Source: Pyrenula massariospora
Taxonomy: Eukaryota > Ascomycota > Eurotiomycetes > Pyrenulales > Pyrenulaceae
NCBI GenBank assembly: GCA_021030905.1
Contig: JAGFMI010000002.1
Span: forward strand, 1,984,001 to 2,048,000
Reading direction: 5' to 3'
DNA length: 64,000 nucleotides
Below, piece by piece: positions 60,342 through 64,000 of this stretch. The position numbers were made by a program, and so were the translations under genes. Below the pieces are notes generated by a model. That model saw only the letters and a list, made by a program, of their open reading frames with translations, searched no databases and had not been told where the DNA came from. Positions within the stretch are counted from its first letter, which is position 1. The number at the start of each line of letters is the position of its first letter.

Positions 60342-62261
60342 ATGTCTGGCTTTGGTTGGTCTGCAAGTGACATTGTGCTCGCTGCCAAGCTCATCTCAAA
60401 AGTCACAACTGCGCTAAAAGAGACGGGAGGTTCAAGAGATGAATACCAACAAGCGGTCAAATTCCTCTCTGGCCTAGAGCAAACGCTACAGAACCTTGCA
60501 TCATCTGGAAGAATTTTACCCCACAGTGCGGCAACGCAGGAGATCATTTCACAAACTAAAAGGGTAACTGATCTTTTGTTACCTTTATACAATGATTTGC
60601 AAAGATCGAATGACTCGCTCGGAGCTTCAGCGAGCAGTGATAAAGCGAAGAGACTAAAAGCCAAGCTCAAATGGGCATTCAAACAATCCAAAAGCGTAGA
60701 GCAATTTGGGGAAACGGTCTCCGTCCCACTCGCCACAATTAATGCAAATATTGGGATACAAATTCTGTCAGTTGTCATTGCTTAGGCGGGGCGCATTTTA
60801 CTGATTTCATGAAAAGGAGTCTGATCTCAGAACTACAGTCGGATTTGCCACCAGCCATCTGCAACGGCCTATCTCAGAGAATTGATAATACAATAATACG
60901 GAACTTTAAATCCGAGCTTCAGCTGATTTATCAAGCCATTGAACAGGAAAGAGCCACTTCAACTGTCCTACAAGAATCCATTGAAGCACGTTTAACATCC
61001 CAAATAGATGGGCAACGCGCAGTGGAGACGAAATTGATCGATAACCTGGGCAGATTCCAGACGGAGCTACACCTGCTGATGACGAAAATTGAGTCCAATT
61101 CTGCCGCGCTCAAGGAGCCTGTTGGCCCAGCCCCCGCTCAGATTGGAAACAATTCTGTGACACGAAAAGAGACGCATCCGCGTGATAGAATGCTTCAATC
61201 GTAGGGCGTACCTGCTTAATACACGTTAATAAAGATTGACGTTTCTAGCATGCATGCCATTGCCGTTGCGATCAAAGAGCTCCTTGTCGCGCTTCTGTAA
61301 GTTGAAGCTCTTCGACAGACCTGCGGATGCTAATCCCTTAAGCGAGCTTACGTGGCCGTTTCTTTTGCTCTTCTTCCGAAGGTTACACACTATCCAACGC
61401 CACTTCTCTCGTCTACTCGCTGGTGATTCGATTATATTCGAGGACGCTTTAGGAAGAATCCGATACCTTCCGTTCGAATACTTTCAATATTGGGATGTAT
61501 GTTTAATTAAGACAAAAATTCCAAGCAAATACCATACCATGCTTATTCAATCCGATATGTAGATCTTTCAGTCTTATCTAAGAAAAACATTTCAGACGGT
61601 CGCGGGAGCCCTTCATCTCATGCAAGGGAGATATCACTTTTTGAATTATCGAACCGGCGCCATTCTTGACGCCGGAATATGGAAGAGTATGGCCAGGTCA
61701 GGTTATCGACTAAGCATGTTGATCGTCACGATACGGCTTTTGAATGAAAGACATTTCTTCTGTATCCACTGTGAAGATGATGAAGAGTTGAATGTTTCTC
61801 CTAATTCTGCAGTCTGGTAAGCTAAAAGCCGATTTTAATGACATTGCCTCACTTTATTGATTAGTTCAAAATGTGGTACTGCTTACCGTCCTATTAAGGT
61901 CAATAGACGCCAAACCTTATGCCCTCAGGATGGACAGCAATGGCCTAAGACAGTCTCGAGTGATTGGAGTTGTGAAATTACGTTGGGAACACGCTCTCAA
62001 CGGCCACTGGCTACGTCGCATCCAGTCTCGAGAGCTCCAGGGCAGCACATGGTTTCCGAGGAAGTTCCAAATGAAAACTATAATTTCAGGGCATTCAAGA
62101 GAAATGAGGTCATATGCACTGACGACCCCGAATTACCCGCAGAAAGAGCTACGGAGATGGTTAGTATATCCGCGAGGGTCATGAATGTTGGAATGTTACT
62201 CTCCGGGGAACGGCAAGTAAGAACGATCGACGCTATCACGCTCGTTCAAGTAGAATTATGA
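60342..62261 (+). CDS. STAND-N-like / ubiquitin-like-domain protein with zinc-ribbon motif
   Basis: Six exons join in phase: 60342-60766, 60817-61200, 61249-61296, 61343-61496, 61596-61816 and 61865-62261. They give 542 residues. Residues 1-140 ('MSGFGWSASDIVLAAKLISK', 'EYQQAVKFLSGLEQTL') match the fungal STAND N-terminal type (PF17111-like). A coiled coil spans about 145-250. 'FEDALGRIRYLPFEYFQYWD' with 'GRYHFLNYRTGAILD' (about 315-375) matches the fungal ubiquitin-like ULD domain. Right after it comes a four-cysteine motif, CIHC...CSKC (393/396 and 412/415), spaced CxxC-x15-CxxC like a zinc ribbon and split by intron 61817-61864. Such proteins are abundant, lineage-specific and suspected to work in non-self recognition; function here is inferred. 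Confidence 0.78.
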
Positions 62262-64000
62262 TAGAAAGGTCACATCTTTGTCCTTGAGCATGAAGAGCAT
62301 CGTGATAAGAATTGCTTATTGAGTACGAGTCACCGTCCGCCTGGGCATTTACTCAATGGCAATGGCGAATCAACAAAAAGTGTCGAAGAAACCATACTCT
62401 TTATAGACTTCTGGGCAGAGTGGCTTTTCAATCGCACTACGTCCGCGAGGACAATGTTTCAAGAAAATTCCGGGACCCTAGAATAGTATTAGTCATTAAA
62501 ATACCGGTAGGGAGACGATTTACTGTATGAGTGGGAGCCGAGACAAAAGTACTAGAGATGAAGATGATATGTAATTCAAATGGTCTTCCCGTCAAATGTC
62601 AATATTTTGTCAGCGGAGGGAAGAAATTGGATGATCATTGTTCGGTATCTGACTGCATCTTGCGGATCGAGAATTATGTCTATCTTCTACTGGTTGGGCA
62701 GTGGGTAGAATTGACTTGCGAAAGACCTGTGCCCACAAAAAATTCTAATTGAGAGGATGGAGATATTGCGTACCAAAAGTATAGCTTCGATATTAAAAAG
62801 AGAATATTTGAACCATACGCTAGAGAGCTGAGATTGATGCCTGACATGATTATGATATTTGAGGAATAATTGAAAGGTCACAAGAGTTCCAAGACTATAA
62901 GACCACAACTATGCACTATGAAAACCAGTGTACATTATCACCATATTGGCAACATGCTGTTACTGAATAGTCTTGTAAGCTTTGAAAACCCTAGTCGAAG
63001 TATTCAACTAGGATCTGGCGACGTTGGGGTATCTTCTGCGACTTTGTATTGTTTTATGTGAATGGATATGCCATTTCATTCTACCTGCGCTTGACTTGAG
63101 AGGCAAATAATGCTTCTCGATTATGACCTAGAATGAATGATGTCTTGCGTTTATATTGGCGAAGAATAAAATAACACTTGTTTTGCTCGAGTTCCTCTGA
63201 GCAAATCAAGGAGCTTTCTTCCCCGGGGGAGAGGCTGACCATCCACACTCTCCTTGACCACGTCTTCATGATGCAAGTCTCTTATGAATACTCTGTAGCT
63301 TTTGGAACGAGTCGGCAGGAAAAGGAGTTCCCGGAGCCTTAAGGAGGAAGATAAAAATCAAGATGACGGGACTTCTGTACGGATTTGTTATGCAGCCCCT
63401 CATCTTATAATGACTCTGTTAACTCTTTTGGTAGCTCAGGTGATCCCTCACATGGCTCTGTAGCGACATGATTGGTCTCGATATAGGCTTTCCGAGATAG
63501 AAAAGTGGCTTATCGTTTAACGCTGTAAAGATCAAATACAACCTGATACGGTGGGGCTAGCCATACATGAATAAGATAATGATGTGGTCACAAAGACTAG
63601 CCTTGCACTCTGGGGCCGATTTACAGATTTGGAGCTAGCTCCGCCCCTAGTTTTGCTTCCTAAAATCTAATGGATTGCACAAAAGAATACCAAACTGGCG
63701 CCAGCCTGATTTGGGGAGCGTGGGAAAAGCTGACTATGCATCTACTTGCAGGATACTACAGGGGACACCTGATCAAGTCTAGCTCCCGTGGTATGTTCAT
63801 CACACGGTGTGGTATTTGCCCGATCCGAAGTAGCGATGTCGAATGTCTCAGACTGGGCAACGAGAAGCGATTTTTCCCGTAATACTTTACCGTCCCGTAC
63901 GGCAAATTTCTGCAATTTCCGCGAAAATTGTAATGAATCGTGTTAAACTCTCTAGGCGGCTGTTATAAAGGCCTTATAGACACTATACGCTTATAAAGGA
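62262..64000. other. Right-end intergenic DNA, no supported gene
   Basis: Only short ORFs (under 75 codons) with no recognised family. Composition is mildly AT-rich. The last 100 bp contain TTATAAAGG twice, possibly the edge of another repeat. Confidence 0.4.

Overview
The window looks like nuclear DNA of a filamentous ascomycete (Pezizomycotina, perhaps Leotiomycetes; the class is a guess). Genes carry short GT-AG introns, mostly 46-120 bp, with CTAAC/CTAAT branch sites. Several families are typical of these fungi: DUF6536, HET, the PF17111-like STAND N-terminus, and fungal ULD. The AT-rich blocks look like repeats mutated by RIP (repeat-induced point mutation, CpA to TpA). All identifications come from reading the translations; no database search was possible.

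Layout. 1-840: AT-rich decayed DNA. 1.3-3.6 kb: a DUF6536 membrane protein with an in-frame TAG. 4.6-4.7 kb: a tRNA-Arg(ACG) gene interrupted by a 48-bp sequence that looks like a spliceosomal intron. 5.0-7.3 kb: an unknown gene with an in-frame TAG, lying between two diverged direct repeats. 8.5-10.9 kb: a fungal multi-pass membrane protein. 12.6 kb: a HET-domain relic. 12.98-21.94 kb: a nested block, in which a decayed Ty3/gypsy chromovirus (13334-20157, 438-bp LTRs, AAAAT target duplication) sits inside a decayed ~2.1-kb TA-flanked DNA transposon with 42-bp inverted ends.

22.2-47.4 kb is a gene-dense core: histidine phosphatase, COG8, a Fus1-like SH3 membrane protein, a cytosine-deaminase-like amidohydrolase, an SDR, a CDK-family kinase, a secreted GH31 alpha-glucosidase, a Syp1-type muniscin, a PRMT1-type arginine methyltransferase, and a peroxisomal MaoC hydratase ending in SRL. 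These serve Golgi trafficking, endocytosis, starch or maltose use, protein methylation and fatty-acid oxidation. Two pairs share short divergent promoters.

47.9-64 kb is an accessory region: a degenerate 17-bp tandem repeat, a tail-anchored membrane protein, a trypsin-like protease whose exons read in phase into a sugar porter (a possible 1055-aa fusion), a large 1086-aa fungal protein, and a STAND-N/ubiquitin-like protein with a CxxC-x15-CxxC zinc motif.

The two most unusual observations are the tRNA gene with a GT-AG intron in its anticodon stem, and the protease-transporter frame in which the protease stop codon lies inside the intron donor.
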